This document shows, piece after piece, positions 34,191 through 45,892 of a stretch of 64,000 nt of DNA (the stretch's first letter is position 1; every line of letters begins with the position of its first letter). Under the pieces are notes generated by a model. The model was not told the DNA's origin. It saw nothing but the letters and a program-made list of their open reading frames with translations, and did not search any database. This DNA comes from Cryptomeria japonica. Lineage: Eukaryota > Streptophyta > Pinopsida > Cupressales > Cupressaceae. The translations under genes were made by a program, and so were the position numbers. The stretch is from assembly GCF_030272615.1 (NCBI RefSeq), contig NC_081415.1, forward strand, positions 373,653,009 to 373,717,008, read 5' to 3'.

Positions 34191-34967
34191 TCATCGGTAT
34201 AGGGTTTCAACAATGATGGTGTATCGAGCGGTTTGGCGGATGAAGGTTTTGCATTGGTTATTGGATTGGTTGGGAGGAAGTGTGTGATCACAGAGGTAAG
34301 TGAAGAACTCACCGTACCATGGGGATTCAAAACCGACTAGGCGACATATCATTTCAGTTTCAGGGATATCATATGAAGGGATCCAAAGTTGTTCTACCAA
34401 CAACTCATAGCGTGTTGAATTTTGCGGAAGATCCATGAGAGATGCAATTCTAGCCATTGCGTCGGCAACTTGATTCTAGTCTCTAGGTACTTGCTCAAAT
34501 GTGATAGTTGTAAATGATTATTTATAACTATCCACCATCCTTTTATATGGCATGAGCTTATCATCCTTGGTTTGGTACTCATCGGTGACTTGTCGGATGA
34601 CTAGTTGAGAATCTCCATATACCTGAAGCTCTTTGAGATGCCATTGTATAGCCACTTTGAGCCCTGTGATCAAGGCCTCATATTCTGCTATATTATTGGT
34701 GCATGGGAAAGTGAGCATGTATGACTTCAGGATGTTGTCACCTTGAGGTGTGATGAAAAGAATACCTTCCCCCGAGCCATGTATGGTATATAAGCCATCA
34801 AAATATAGCTTCCAAGGTTGTGTAGTTGTGATCATGAAGATCTCTTCATCTGGAAAATTGGAAACAAGAGGATGGTCACCTACGAGGGGTGCATTAGCCA
34901 ACTGATCTGCAATAGCTTGCCCCTTGATAGCCTTGTGGTCCACATACTCTATATCAAACTCACTCAA
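34191..34967 (-). pseudogene. Tat element second (archaeal-type) RNase H and linker
   Basis: The motif WKLYFDGLYTIHGSGEGILF is followed by NNIAEYEALITGLKVAIQWH and VYGDSQLVIRQV. This is the extra RNase H found after the native one in Tat elements. Asp, Glu and Asp of the active site (YFDG, AEYEA, GDSQ) are all present. One in-frame stop lies near 34518. The downstream linker to integrase (ESPWYGEFFTYL..) is recognisable too. Confidence 0.88.
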
Positions 34968-34976
34968 GATAATAAC

Positions 34977-36296
34977 CTATTTGGCCAAGCGGCCTGTTAA
35001 TGCTACCTTGCTGAGTAGGTATTTGAGTGGATTGATTTTGGCGATGAGTTGTACCTTGTGTGTTAACATGTAATGCCTCAATTTGGTGGCTGCCAAGATA
35101 ACTGTTAGGCAAGCTCGCTCAATAGGTGTGTAATTGAGTTCATAGACTACCAATGTGTGAGAGATATAGTATACAGCACATTCTTTGCCTTCTGCATTGT
35201 GTTGTGCCAACAGTAATCCTAATGTCATATTTGTAGCTGAAATATATAGTAATAGAGGTCTGCTTGGATCTGGTGGGATCAACAATTGTGTATGCATTAA
35301 GTAGTCTTTAAGCATTTGGAATTCTTGTTGGCACTTTGTATCCCATTGAAAGTGGATATTCTTGTGTAATAGATGCATGAAGGGATGACACTTATCAGCC
35401 AATTGTGCAATGAATCTTTGAATTGATTGTAGTTTCCCTTGTAGTGTTCTTAACTGATTGATATTCTTGGAAGGTAGCATGTCCATGATTGCTTTGACTT
35501 TTGCTGGATCTACTTCAATGCCTTTGCTTGAGACAATGTATCCTAAGAGCTTCCCGGAGGTTACTCCAAAGACACATTTCTTCGGATTGAGACAGACATG
35601 ACATTGCTCTAATTTGTCAAAGATTTGACCCAGTATTGTCAGATGACCCTCTCTTGTTAATGATTTAGCTAGTAAATCATCGACATAATCTTCCATTATG
35701 GTGTGCATCATATCATGAAAGATGGTAGTCATGGCTCTTTGATATGGTGCCCCTACATTCTTCAGACCAAATGGCATCACATTCCAACAGTAGGTTCCCC
35801 ATGGACATGTGAAAGCAGTTTTGTGTTGACCCTCTGGAGCAATCTTGATCTGGTTGTACCCTGAAAAGTCATCCATAAGAGAAAGAATTGTATGTCTCGT
35901 TGTGAGACCGATGATCATTTCGATGTTTGGAAAGGGTAAATCATCCTTAGGGCATGCCTTGTTCAAATCTCTGAAGTCTGTATAGATATGGATGCCCCCA
36001 TTAGGTTTGCCAACAAGTACAATATTGGAGATCTAATCTACATAATCGATTGGTCGGATGAAACCAACATCTAAGAGCTTTTTGAGTTCTGCCTTAAAAA
36101 GAACAACAATCTGTGGGTGCATCTTTCTGAGCTTTTGTTTTACAAGTTTAGCTCCTTCTGCCACGGTTAGGTGATGCATGACCAAATCAAGATCTAAGCC
36201 AGGCATGTCTGCATAAGACCATGCGAAGTTGATTTGACGCTTCTGGAAGAATTCCACAAATTTTGGTTGTTCCTTTGGAGTTAATAGAGATGCCAA
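34977..36296 (-). pseudogene. Tat element reverse transcriptase and first RNase H
   Basis: RT begins with FAWSYADMPGLDLDLVMHHL and KMHPQIVVLFKAELKKLLDV. Then DFRDLNKACPKDDLPFPN, SLMDDFSGYNQIKIAPE (motif A), TFTCPWGTYCWNVMPFGLKN-like (motif B region) and DYVDDLLAKS (motif C, YVDD) follow. A native RNase H follows (PLLLYISATNMTLGLLLAQ, CAVYYISHTL, NYTPIERACLTVILA). The active-site residues look intact. Stops occur at the junction near 36033 and at 34977. It makes DNA from element RNA. It is the best preserved part of the element. Confidence 0.92.
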
Positions 36297-36302
36297 ATGT
36301 AT

Positions 36303-37679
36303 TTAGTGAGGAGTCTCAGGGGTCCCCACATTGAATTCTTTTGTTTCTTCGATTAGGATCGTCGATCTCTCCTGATTTGTACTAGAGGGGAGGATGTCAA
36401 ACCTTTCATCCATAGGCGCCTCGGAGATGTTTTCACCATTGGATACGCTCTTTATTTTTACTTTTTTGGGATCAACAAGTGCCACTGTATGGTTTTCACT
36501 AGAAGATCCATGTTTTATTGTGATGTTTTTACAGTTGGAAGATTTGGCATCTGCCCTAAAGTATGTTTCGCTATTGAGTTTGATGGAAAATCCAGCTTTA
36601 TGATCCCCGCTTGGTATGTTATCCCGTATTTCTAGAAAGTCGATGAGCGCCTCATAGTTTTAGAAGTGATCAAGACATGGGGGATTTGGCTGGTTCCAGT
36701 CAATGAGTTCGAGGTGGATGATAGGCATGACCTCATCGATTAGGTTGAGTTCAGAGGAGGCATCAGTGAGGGTTAATATAGAGGAGTGAAGTTCATTGAT
36801 GGTACTCTCCTTGTCAGATTCTGGTGTAGGATGTGACGTAGGTCCTGTGGAAGTGGCTTCTTGCTCACGAACCCAAAAGGTTTTAATCCATGCCCCCCCA
36901 TAGACTGGGATATCTTTATGAGGCGATGGAGGTGATGTATATTCCTCGTCTGAAGTATTTAGATTCACTGAATCCCATTCCCACTCATGCGAGTCTGTCT
37001 CTTAATCACTCTCTAACATCCGATTACTGTACCATGTTGGGATGTCTTTTGTATTCAAGAGTGTATTTGTCACGGGTTTATGCACTATTAGAGGTGGGAT
37101 TGTTGGTGCTGCTAATAGGATTATCGGTGTTGTGGATGTTTCTATTGGGAGTATCGGTGTTGTTGGTACAGTTGGTGCTACTGATGTTACTGATGTTATT
37201 GATGGGATTATTAGTGTTGTTGATGTTGCTGCTGGGATTATTGGTGTTGTTGATGTTGTTGTTGTTACTGATGGGATTATCAATGTTGTTGATACTGCTA
37301 CTGGGATTATTGGTGTTGTTGATGCTACTGATGGGATTATTATTCGTGTTGATGTTGTTGATGGCTTTGATGCTACTGATGGGATTATCAGTTTTGTGGG
37401 TGTGGTTGGTGCTACCGATGCTACTGATGGGATTATCAGTTTTGTGGGTGTGGTTGGTGCTACTGATGCTACTGATGGGATTATCAATTTTGTTGGTGCA
37501 GTTGGTGTTGTTGGTGCAGTTGGTGTTGTTGGTGTCGTGGAGATAATCAAGGAGGGCCTCCTTGGAGTAACTGTTTGATACATGGGATTGTTGGGCTTAC
37601 CTTTGAATCTGAGCTTAGGAAGAGATTCCTTTTGAAAACCTAATCCAGTGTTATCTTTGGGTTTCAACTCAAGCTGCAA
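36303..37679 (-). pseudogene. Tat protease-RT linker with Thr/Pro/Ile repeats
   Basis: The same frame as RT continues upstream with stops near 36303, 36660 and 37002. From 37100 to 37560 it is a degenerate tandem repeat; the clearest units are 48 bases (16 residues, TKLIIPSVASVAPTTP, three copies at about 37370-37520). It looks like a flexible spacer. No enzyme motif is visible. On the plus strand the same DNA has long open frames rich in Leu or Val, which are shadows. Confidence 0.7.
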
Positions 37680-37860
37680 GGGCTCCTGTCATCCTTGTTT
37701 GTAATGTCCCAAAGCACTTTGGCCATCATAGCCCATTCTTTGCATGATGGTGAGGCCTTTGTCATATTTATCAGTAGGAAGATTAGCCAATGGGATTTTT
37801 GTGGTGATAGGGTCTTTGTACATCCATTCTGCTAGGTCCTCATCTCTGGTTTCCTCTTGC
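37630..37860 (-). pseudogene. Tat G-patch-like segment
   Basis: The minus strand reads MQRMGYDGQSALGHYKQG, a stop, then QEPLQLELKPKDNTGLGF. This glycine-spaced motif is the counterpart of the segment at 11482-11745. It sits between protease and the repeat linker. Confidence 0.55.
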
Positions 37861-38504
37861 TAACTTTTACTAGGGATGAACTGCGCCAAAGTGCATCCTG
37901 GCTTGGCCAATGGTGTTTGAAGCAACTTTTGAGGCTTGCTATAAGTTCTAGGGGAAGTGGGTAATTTCCCAACACAAAAGAGTTGGCTTAGATTATATTC
38001 CCCAGGACCTTCCTCAGCCATTTTCATTTTCAACTTCTCTTGCTTTGGTATAGGGGTGATTGAACTAGAAAGAGAGGCTGGACTAACATAGGATGTGGAA
38101 GTCATAGCTTCTCGATTGTTAGGAACAGTGATCTCTAGTTGATGGTTAATATTATTACAATATACAAATGGATTTGCATCGCCAAGGATTATGATTTCAA
38201 CATCGTTATGGGGAAATGTGATACACTGATGGTAGGTGGATGGAATGGCTTGCATGGCATGTATCCAAGGTCTTCCTAACAAGAGATTATATGGCAAAGG
38301 AAGGTCCAAAACTTGGCAGATGATATGCTTTACCACTAGGCCCACTCTGATAGGTAATACAACAGCTCCTTTGGAAGAACGCTCTGCATCATCATAGGCC
38401 TTAATGGTTATCTTTTTGTTGGGGTCCACTGATTCTGCTACATATCCCAATGTTGTGACCAACTGCAAGGTGCATATATTCAATTCAGCTCCATTGTCAA
38501 TCAA
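37860..38504 (-). pseudogene. Tat aspartic protease
   Basis: The active-site box is MIDNGAELNICTLQL, then YDDAERSSKGAVVLPIRVGL and PYNLLLGRPWIHAMQAIPST. This is a plant gypsy retropepsin with D-N-G in the catalytic triplet. 215 codons are open. A short upstream ORF (38501-38764) in another frame covers the segment between gag and protease. Confidence 0.88.
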
Positions 38505-38818
38505 GAGACTCTTATTCTGTGTTGGTTTACAAATCCTTCAATGTGAATGGATGTGTTATGTGGTTGTTGGAATGAAGCGTTGTCACTTTCAGAAAAAGTG
38601 AGGCATGGTGATGACCTAAGACTGCCAACCATGGCTTGGAATTGATCTGTGTTAAGGTTGGCGGGGACTGACGCTTCTTGGAGAGCTTGATCCAAGATTG
38701 TTTTATGTAAAGGAGATAAGCACAAAAGCTCTAATATGGATATGAGTGCGGGCATTTTATCCAATTATTCCACAAGATTATATTGCTTGGGCAAGGGTGT
38801 TGTTCCTTGTGATGTCGC

Positions 38819-39259
38819 TCAAATGGTAATTTTGCTATGACGTGTAACAACATTGCATGCAAGATTTGGATCTTTGATGGTGAGGGTTGCAACTTGTTCA
38901 TTAGCGTCATAGAGGTGATTCACAGTATAATTATAGGCAGCTTGTGTATAATTAGTTGTAGTATCTGTGTTTCGCCCCGAGGTGAAAGGACCCTTTTGAT
39001 CATGTGATGGAAGCAGATTCTTGAACATTAGATGATCGTCATTTGATGTTTTAGGGTCGTGTCCTTCTATTTCAATTTCTCCTCTGTCAATAAGATCTTG
39101 AACAAGATCTTTCAGTCGATGGCAATTGCTCGTCTTATGTCCTTTCCCTTGGTGGAATTCACAATGTTCATTATCTCTCCACCATGGAGGTTTGACCTGA
39201 GGTTCATAGTTAGATGTTTTCGGTAAGGTTACAAGATTGGAAGAGACCAATTGACGCAA
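38819..39259 (-). pseudogene. Tat gag zinc-knuckle region
   Basis: The motif CEFHQGKGHKTSNCHRLKDL gives C-x2-H-x4-H-x4-C, followed by VQDLIDRGEIEI. This is the nucleocapsid-like end of gag in this gypsy group. It is in a different frame from the capsid part, so a frameshift lies between 39259 and 39565. Confidence 0.8.
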
Positions 39260-39564
39260 TATTGTTTCGATGGGTTCCCCTAAGGGTGTGTATGTGTGTT
39301 TTGTTGTCGTTGTCTTGGTTCTTCTTGTGGCGCATTGAGACCTTGATTTTGTGGATGAGTGATGGTGTTTTTTTTAGGAGGGGGATTTCACCCCACGAAT
39401 CTTACCACAGGTTGCGCAATTTTTACGGTCCTTGCATCTACGACCCCGTCATTGACGATGTTTTTGTTCTTGTTCTAGAAATTGGGTTTATCACTATTAA
39501 AACACGAGCAAGGGCCATCTTTTGGTTCATTGTAGATTTTGATAAGTCCCTTTTTGATAAGGGA

Positions 39565-40515
39565 TCATTCACATTTTAATCCCTGAGTGACCATCTCTTC
39601 AAAAGATTCAGTACCATTCATGTCTAAATGGAATTCCATTTCGTCATTCAAGTTGGAAATGAATATTTCTACTAGTTCTTGTTTAGGCAAATGAAGAGAA
39701 CGATTGCTAGACAATTGCCTCCATCGTTGCAGGAAAGCTGAAAACAACTCCCCTGGTTTTTGTTTGGTGTTGCATAGGTCTGCCATGGTAACATCTCGTT
39801 CTATGTTATGTGAATAATGAGCGATGAACTTTTGGACTAGTTCCTCAAATGTTCTAATGCCACCTGGTAATCGGGAAAACCATTGTGTGGTTGTGCCTCC
39901 CAAACTCTGAGGAAAAAGACGCATTAGATAGGTGTCCTCATAAGCCACCTCTAAACAAGCTGAGTGAAATTCTCGGACATGATATCTAGGGTCTCCTTTG
40001 TCCCTATACTTTTCAAACTTAGGTGTTTCAAACCCTCACAGAAAAGGTGGCATAAGCATGTTCCTATCAAAAGGATAGGGACAAATATCGTTAAGTGAAA
40101 ATCGAGTAGACTTCACGCCACTATTGAGTCGTTGAGTGAGATTCTCGACTTGTTGTCTCAACATGTCTATTTATGTAGGAGGAGGAGGTGGGGGATTTCC
40201 TTGATTAAGGTCATATTAGAAGTAATCTCTACCTCTTCCACCATCATTACGGCTATGTTGTTCGGATGTCTGACGTATCTGTTTAGCACCCTCTTGAGCA
40301 AGTCTCAGAAAATGAGCATCTGCGTTGTTTCTAAGGATTTCGTCAAAAAGTCTATTGAACCTGGGATTGTGTTGTGCTCTTTCTATAGCTTTGGGAGTTG
40401 GAGTGCTAGGATCTTCATCATTTGTGCCTCCTCCAATGGCCTCATGGAAATCATTGAGGTTTTCTTCCTCCTCTTCAATCTCTAGTTGTCTAGTTTTCGA
40501 TTTGGTGTGAGCCAT
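39565..40515 (-). pseudogene. Tat gag, N-terminal and capsid domains
   Basis: Starts at ATG 40515 (MAHTKSKTRQLEIEEEEENL), the first ATG after the leader. The capsid domain reads LMRLFPQSLGGTTTQWFSRL, TFEELVQKFIAHYSHN, DLCNTKQKPGELFSAFLQRW and VEIFISNLNDEM, a Retrotrans_gag match. In-frame stops occur near 40216, 40170 and 40040, and at 39565. Confidence 0.88.
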
Positions 40516-43380
40516 TTTGTTTGAAATTTTTGAGGCTTTTGTGATTTATGAGGGATGGTGATGAAATATTTTGATGAGAGATAAGTGTTTTGTGAATTGT
40601 TTAGAAGATGGATCTCTAACACTGAAGGTTGGATGTTTAACAAATTTCTTTGTGAATTGCTCTTGTGTTTTCAACAATTTGGATGGGATAAGGTATAGCA
40701 AGGTTTGAAATGTGTTACAAACCAAGCTACCTAGCAATGAGAGGATGCACTCATAAACTAGTATTAACCTGTGTATAAATGCCTCTTAGGATGATTGATC
40801 CTAGATGTAGAGACACCCTAAAAGTGATTTGTTGGTTTGATTTAAGCAATATTTAAAAGAACTTACGACAAGACCTTTTTGTGTTTTGAGAGTTCAATGG
40901 TTATTTATTTTTATTTTGTGATGTGTGAAGGTGAAAGTGGATCGAATATGGACCTCAATAAAAACTTTATGTCACAAAAGGGGTTTCTACTTCTTCCTCT
41001 CTCTCAGGGGTCGGTGGTTCCCCTTGAGCTACATTGTAGGTGATAAAGATTTTTGGAAAGAAAGAAGGTTTGATCTTGCCCCCTTTGTTTTTATGATAAC
41101 TAAAGGCCTTGTACTGAGTAAATGCTCTATTTTTCAAAGGCTCTTTGTCGAATTCGTTGGATTTTCCTTGAAGATATAAATGCATATGACGCAAGAAGAC
41201 TCTATGTGAGAAAAATTTGTCTATTGATATTTAAAAACTTCCTTCTTTTAATAAGATTTTTTGAACTCAATGGTCTCTTTTTCAATGTAGTCTTTTGATG
41301 AAGACTCCTTTTTCTCAAAATGTGAGTGATGGTCATACAAATTGATACTTTGTTTCACTTTTTGATGTTTGTTTTTGTTGGTCAATGTTGATGTGAAATT
41401 GTGTTGGATGAAAACTTGGTTTAAATTTGTTTTGAATTTCTTTGACAAGAAAACAGAGCAAGCACACAAGAACAATAATCTTGCCTCAAAAGGCACAATA
41501 GGTGTGGGTCTAGATCAACCCAATCATGAACTTTATTGACCCCTTTTTAAATGTTTTGTATGTTTTTTTTCCAAAAGCTTGAAGTTGGCTCAAATTGTTA
41601 CTGGTTCGACACAAGACGAAGACAATTCAAACACACTTTATCCCTAAGGTCAATGGCCAGTTGCGATAATTTCAGCCCACATCTTGATATTTCTTCGACT
41701 TTGGTACTACATACCTTATGAATCCCACCGTGGTAGGTAAGGATGTGATATACTAAGTTTTGTGCGAGCATAACAGATAGATGATCCCTATGATGGGGGA
41801 GTCACCACTTTTATCAAGCTACAAGTAGCCTTTCAAAAAGCCCTATTTCTACTCAAGGAAATATTTATGGTGAGTATCTTGGGAGCAAAACCATCTATGC
41901 TCTTGCACTGAACTTTTCACAAATATCCTTAATCAATAGAACGGGTGGGATTCTTTAATAAAAGGTGTCTAGTAATGTTCGATGTTTTTGGACATAAGTT
42001 CATTCTGCAATGACTCACTTAAGAGCCTTGTAGCTTGTGGTGGGGCCCATATGTCCTTTCGGCAAGTTACACTGTAAGAACAGCTATACCCAAGGCTACA
42101 ACTTTCGCTCTCACCTGATTTCTATAGCAGCTCGAAGGATTTACCGTGCAAGGTCGTTCCCAAGAGTGATGTGTCTCTTGGCAGGCCTCTCTTAAAAATA
42201 TAAAATTTCGAGCGTTACTAACACTTTTCTCTTACACCTAGGACCATGAGAGTCAAGGGAGAGGATAGTGTGTGTTAGAAGTAGGACCACTCTACAGATT
42301 TTTGCACAAGTGTGTCAAACACTGAAAACACTTGTTCTTTTTAACTAGTTTATTGCAATGTGATTTAAATGCTATTTGGAGATGTTGCTCCAACAAACAT
42401 GGTGTTTTTTTTAACTTCAAGGCAAAATGTTTTCTAACTCTAGGAAAGTAAAATCTTAGTCAACCAAATTGAAGCATGTTTTTGCTTTAAGGGAAAATCG
42501 ATTTTGAAAACAAAACTTGACAAGTTGTTGATTCTTTTTAACTTGCAAAAATGAAAATTGATTGTGATTTTTAAACTTTGCAAGAAAATGAAATTTGTTT
42601 GTTTGTTTTAAGCCCAAAATGAAAGATTGTTCCTAACTTGCAAGAAAAACAAAGTTGTTTGATTGAGTTTGTGGTTCTTTTTAACTTGCAAAATGAGGTT
42701 CTTTTTAAAGCTCCAAATTGAAAATTTGATTGATTTTTTTATAACCCAAATGAAAAATGAAGTTGTTTTTAATCCAAAAGAGAAAGTGAGTTCTTTTTAA
42801 TCCAACTTTAAAACAAAGTTAGAAAACACAAAGAAATTAAACTTCCTAATTTAACTCTTCAAATCCTGCAAAAAGAGTTAGCAAAACCCTGCATAAAAAA
42901 CAAAACAGTTAGTGAAAAAGAAGTTTTTGGTGGGCTTCTACAAGCCTAAAAAAAATTATTTTCGATTACAATATATTTTTTTACAACTCTGTTACAATAG
43001 CACTACTCTGTGTAAACACAAAAGCGCTATTTAACACAAATACGCTAAATGATCGATAAGAGCGCTAAAAGAACGCCAAAGGCGCTATGAAATGGACAAA
43101 AGCGCTAAAATAATCTGTCAAACAGAGAGTGCAATAGCGCTAAACTAGTTGTAATAGCGTATTTAACTGTCAATAACGCTAATACATGGACAAAGGCGCT
43201 AATCTACATACAAAAGGGCTAAATGAAAGACAAAAGCGTAAAACTCCAGCTTTCAAAGGTGCTAAAACGTGTTCAATAGCGCTAAAACGTGTTCAATAGC
43301 GCTAAAGTACAACTTGTGTGGTAATTTCAACAATTCAAAAAGTCAATAGTTTTAACATATCAGAAGGTTGTGTGTTCGAT
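40516..43380 (-). other. Tat leader (5' untranslated region)
   Basis: About 2.9 kb between primer site and gag, with no convincing ORF. 42330-42900 contains loosely repeated TTCTTTTTAACTTGCAAAA words. The stretch next to the primer site is the AGCGCT array. Long leaders are usual for Tat elements. Confidence 0.65.
42975..43310 (-). repeat. AGCGCT-rich degenerate array, right copy
   Basis: On the plus strand, units such as GACAAAAGCGCTAAAA, CAATAGCGCTAAAACGTG (twice in a row at about 43258-43305) and AAAGGCGCTA recur about every 20-30 bases. It lies about 70 bases from the primer site. The left copy at 13490 has the opposite strand orientation. AGCGCT is itself a palindrome. Confidence 0.8.
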
Positions 43381-43397
43381 TCACGTTGGGTTCACCA
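43381..43397 (-). promoter_or_regulatory. Tat element primer-binding site
   Basis: The minus strand reads TGGTGAACCCAACGTGA, identical to the site at 20782-20798. On the plus strand GTTCGATTCACGTTGGG then TTCACCA looks like a tRNA T-loop and acceptor end, so complementarity may extend beyond 17 bases. Confidence 0.82.
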
Positions 43398-43399
43398 AA

Positions 43400-44954
43400 T
43401 GATGCTTTGCAAAAAGGCTGTTAGGAAACACACAGACAAGATAGACAAGTCAACATTAGTGTTAGTATCATAAATGAAATACGATCCTAAGCAAGCATAT
43501 CAAGAGAGATATCAAACATTTAATGGAAAACATGCAAAAGCAAAAGAAAGACACAAGACCCCTCCAAATGCTTGTCAACATGTTCATAGCTGCTCCTCCC
43601 TTGTTCCTCTCCTCTCCAAGTTCCACATGAGTGTAGCCCTCATCTTTTTGCACTACTATGGAAGTCTTATGGAGATTCAAGATTTAAACTTGATTAAAAG
43701 ATGCAAATGCAATACTAAATATGAGAAAGCACCTAATTAAGCTATATTGATTTTAACCAAAATAACAATGTAAATTAGATTATGATTTGCTTCTAAAATG
43801 CTCTCTTAAATTTCACTATAAATTAGATACATACAAGATTTTTGGATCTGGTTTATGAAGGAATGGGCTCTATTTATATGAAAAATAGAGAAATGGATGG
43901 TTGAGATTGAGTAATCTCAACAAGGGTCAAGATTGAAAGACTTATGACCCATGTGAAGGCTTTCAACCCAATCTCAGGATGACAAATGTCAACATGAGAT
44001 GGCTTGAGAGGAGAGGGAAGAAGCATTGAATGCTTGACATGACATGAAGGTTAGCTTGGGAGGTAAGGTTAAACTTGAGTTGAATTAATAAAGCTTTTAT
44101 CCAATGAATAATGCTTTTATCCAATGGACAAACTCTTGTGCAAGAGTTAGTGGGGATAACCATGGTCAAAGCAATGAATGCTTGAGGAGACACATGAGTT
44201 AAATGGAGGTTGAGTTAGAGGTAAAGCCTCTAACCATGTGGGCAAGTGGAATTAACCATTAATGGTTATGTAAGAGCCATAAATGGTCATTTAAGAACCA
44301 TTAATGGTTTGGAAGACTTTAGGGGTTAACTTGTTGGAGACATAAAGCATTTAATGCTTTTCAAAGACCTTGGAGGCTTTGAGAAATAACTCCAAGTTGC
44401 TTAGGGATGTGACAATAATTAGGGGATGGGTTTTAGGCTAATTAGGGGATGGGTTAAAAGAATCTAGAATGGGTTTAGGATGCAAGTGGGTTTGGTGGGT
44501 GAGGGAAAATAGGATTTTAATTAAAATAAAATTACTTTCTTTCAACTAAATAGGTGCAACTTGCATTTGTAGGAGAATGCAAGTGGGGGGTGGGTGGGGT
44601 AGTTTAGGGATTTAAATAAATATTTTATTATTTATTTAAAAGAAGAAATGAGGTTAAATTAAATAAATATGTTTTATTCATTTAATTGATTTTGAGTGTA
44701 GCTTAATGAATTAATTTAAATAAATTGAATAATCTATTTGATTAATAGGAGAAGGGGTTGAGGATGAATTAATTAAATATTAATTTAATTAACTGATGAT
44801 GGTTAAATGCTCAAATAAATAGTAAATATTCATTTAATTAAGTGGACAGATTTATGTGACTACATAACCCGTTATGGCTAGGGTAGTATTTAATGCAATT
44901 TATCTTTGAAACAATGCTCAGTCACATTGTCTCAAAGAGGGGCAAAATGTAGAC
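43400..44954 (-). repeat. Tat element 5' LTR
   Basis: On the minus strand it starts TGTCTACATTTTGCCCC and ends ..GCAAAGCATCA two bases before the primer site. A TATA box (CATATAAATAGAGCCC, about 43865-43880) lies about 480 bases from the end, a sensible promoter position. No second copy was found in the window, so the right border (44954) rests on the TG..CA ends and composition, not on a pairwise match. Confidence 0.68.
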
Positions 44955-45890
44955 ACTAAAAAATGGTCAACGCTTGTGATTCCTCTTTTTAACATATCTC
45001 CTATCATGTGTTTGATCATTACCATTTGTTGATGTTATGTCATACTTTTGTCCTCTAATTTGATCGCTTCATGTCGATTTCCTATCATTTTGACCTAAGT
45101 TGCTCTTCTTTATTAAATGATTATGTTGATTGCTCAATCTCTATCTCTTTGGCATCAATTTGACTTAATTCATTTCTAGGGTTACAGACTCATTTAATTA
45201 TTGCCCCCCTTATTCCTAGCATGTCCCTCTTATAGTTCTTTTGTCACAATTAAATGAATATTTAATTGGCTAATTAAAAAATTTGGAGTGAATATTTATT
45301 AATTCCACCTCCATTTTGATCTCCACTTCTAACTCCACCTCACTCTTCCACTTTCCCAAATTGCTCCACTTAACTTCACTAACCTTCCATTTCCCTCTCC
45401 ACTTGGAAATGACACCTTTCCTATTTGGCTTCACTTAACTCATCCTCACAATCAATCTTGTCCATTGATTGAAATCAACCTTCGAAGTCAATAAATTGGA
45501 CTCTCATTTCTCATTCTTGCAACCATGATCCTTTGAATACCCTCACGATCACGTTGGTGAATCATTCTTGCTTGCCGCATACATGTACTCACCTATTTGA
45601 GAGCTACATCACATTAGAGGAGAAAGAAGAAACGATGAAATGACATCAAAAGAATGCAATGAGTTTTATTTCCTTTTGAATTCAATGTTGTTTAATTCAT
45701 TTGGCATTTCATTTTGATAGCTCTATCGATTTGATTAGGCTAGGTTTACATGGTGTTTTGCTTTCGTGGTAGCTATTACAGTCTTATTAGAGAGGCCTTT
45801 GATGAAGGAAGGTAAGCACTAGGGTAGGAAGGAGGGGCTAAGGATTTGGGATCATGAACACACCTATAATTAGGTTGCTTGATGGCCCTA
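44955..45890. other. Intergenic sequence, possibly an old LTR fragment
   Basis: The plus strand at 44949 reads TGTAGACACTAAAAAATGG after GAGGGGCAAAA, which looks like a polypurine tract and LTR start in the opposite direction to the Tat LTR. The following 800 bases are T/C-rich with many CCACTT and ATTAAAT words. No coding motif and no partner LTR were seen. An LTR remnant is a guess. Confidence 0.35.
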
Positions 45891-45892
45891 GA

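Larger units (their letters stand above)
33040..44954 (-). mobile_element. Tat-lineage Ty3/gypsy retrotransposon, 3' LTR not found
   Basis: On the minus strand this gives 5' LTR (44954-43400), primer site, a 2.9-kb leader, gag, protease, G-patch-like segment, a repeat-rich linker, RT, RNase H, a second RNase H and integrase. Two RNase H domains in tandem are diagnostic of the Tat lineage (which includes Ogre, Grande and RIRE2). Numerous stops and a few frameshifts make it defective. The 3' boundary is unknown. The plus-strand PMD pseudogene and the AGCGCT array at 13490 may be its distal part, which would make it a very large element before Copia 2 inserted. Confidence 0.85.

Noticed and set aside
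36890-37578. Two long plus-strand frames rich in Leu and in Val/Gly opposite the Tat linker
   Set aside because: Open only because the minus-strand Thr/Pro/Ile repeat lacks stops in all frames. They follow the repeat unit and have no other feature.
42975-43310. CRISPR-like array
   Set aside because: The repeat is a short degenerate palindrome with irregular spacers inside a plant retroelement leader.
44949-45780. A plus-strand solo LTR starting TGTAGACACT
   Set aside because: No clear end, no target duplication and no second copy. It is kept only as a low-confidence note on the region.
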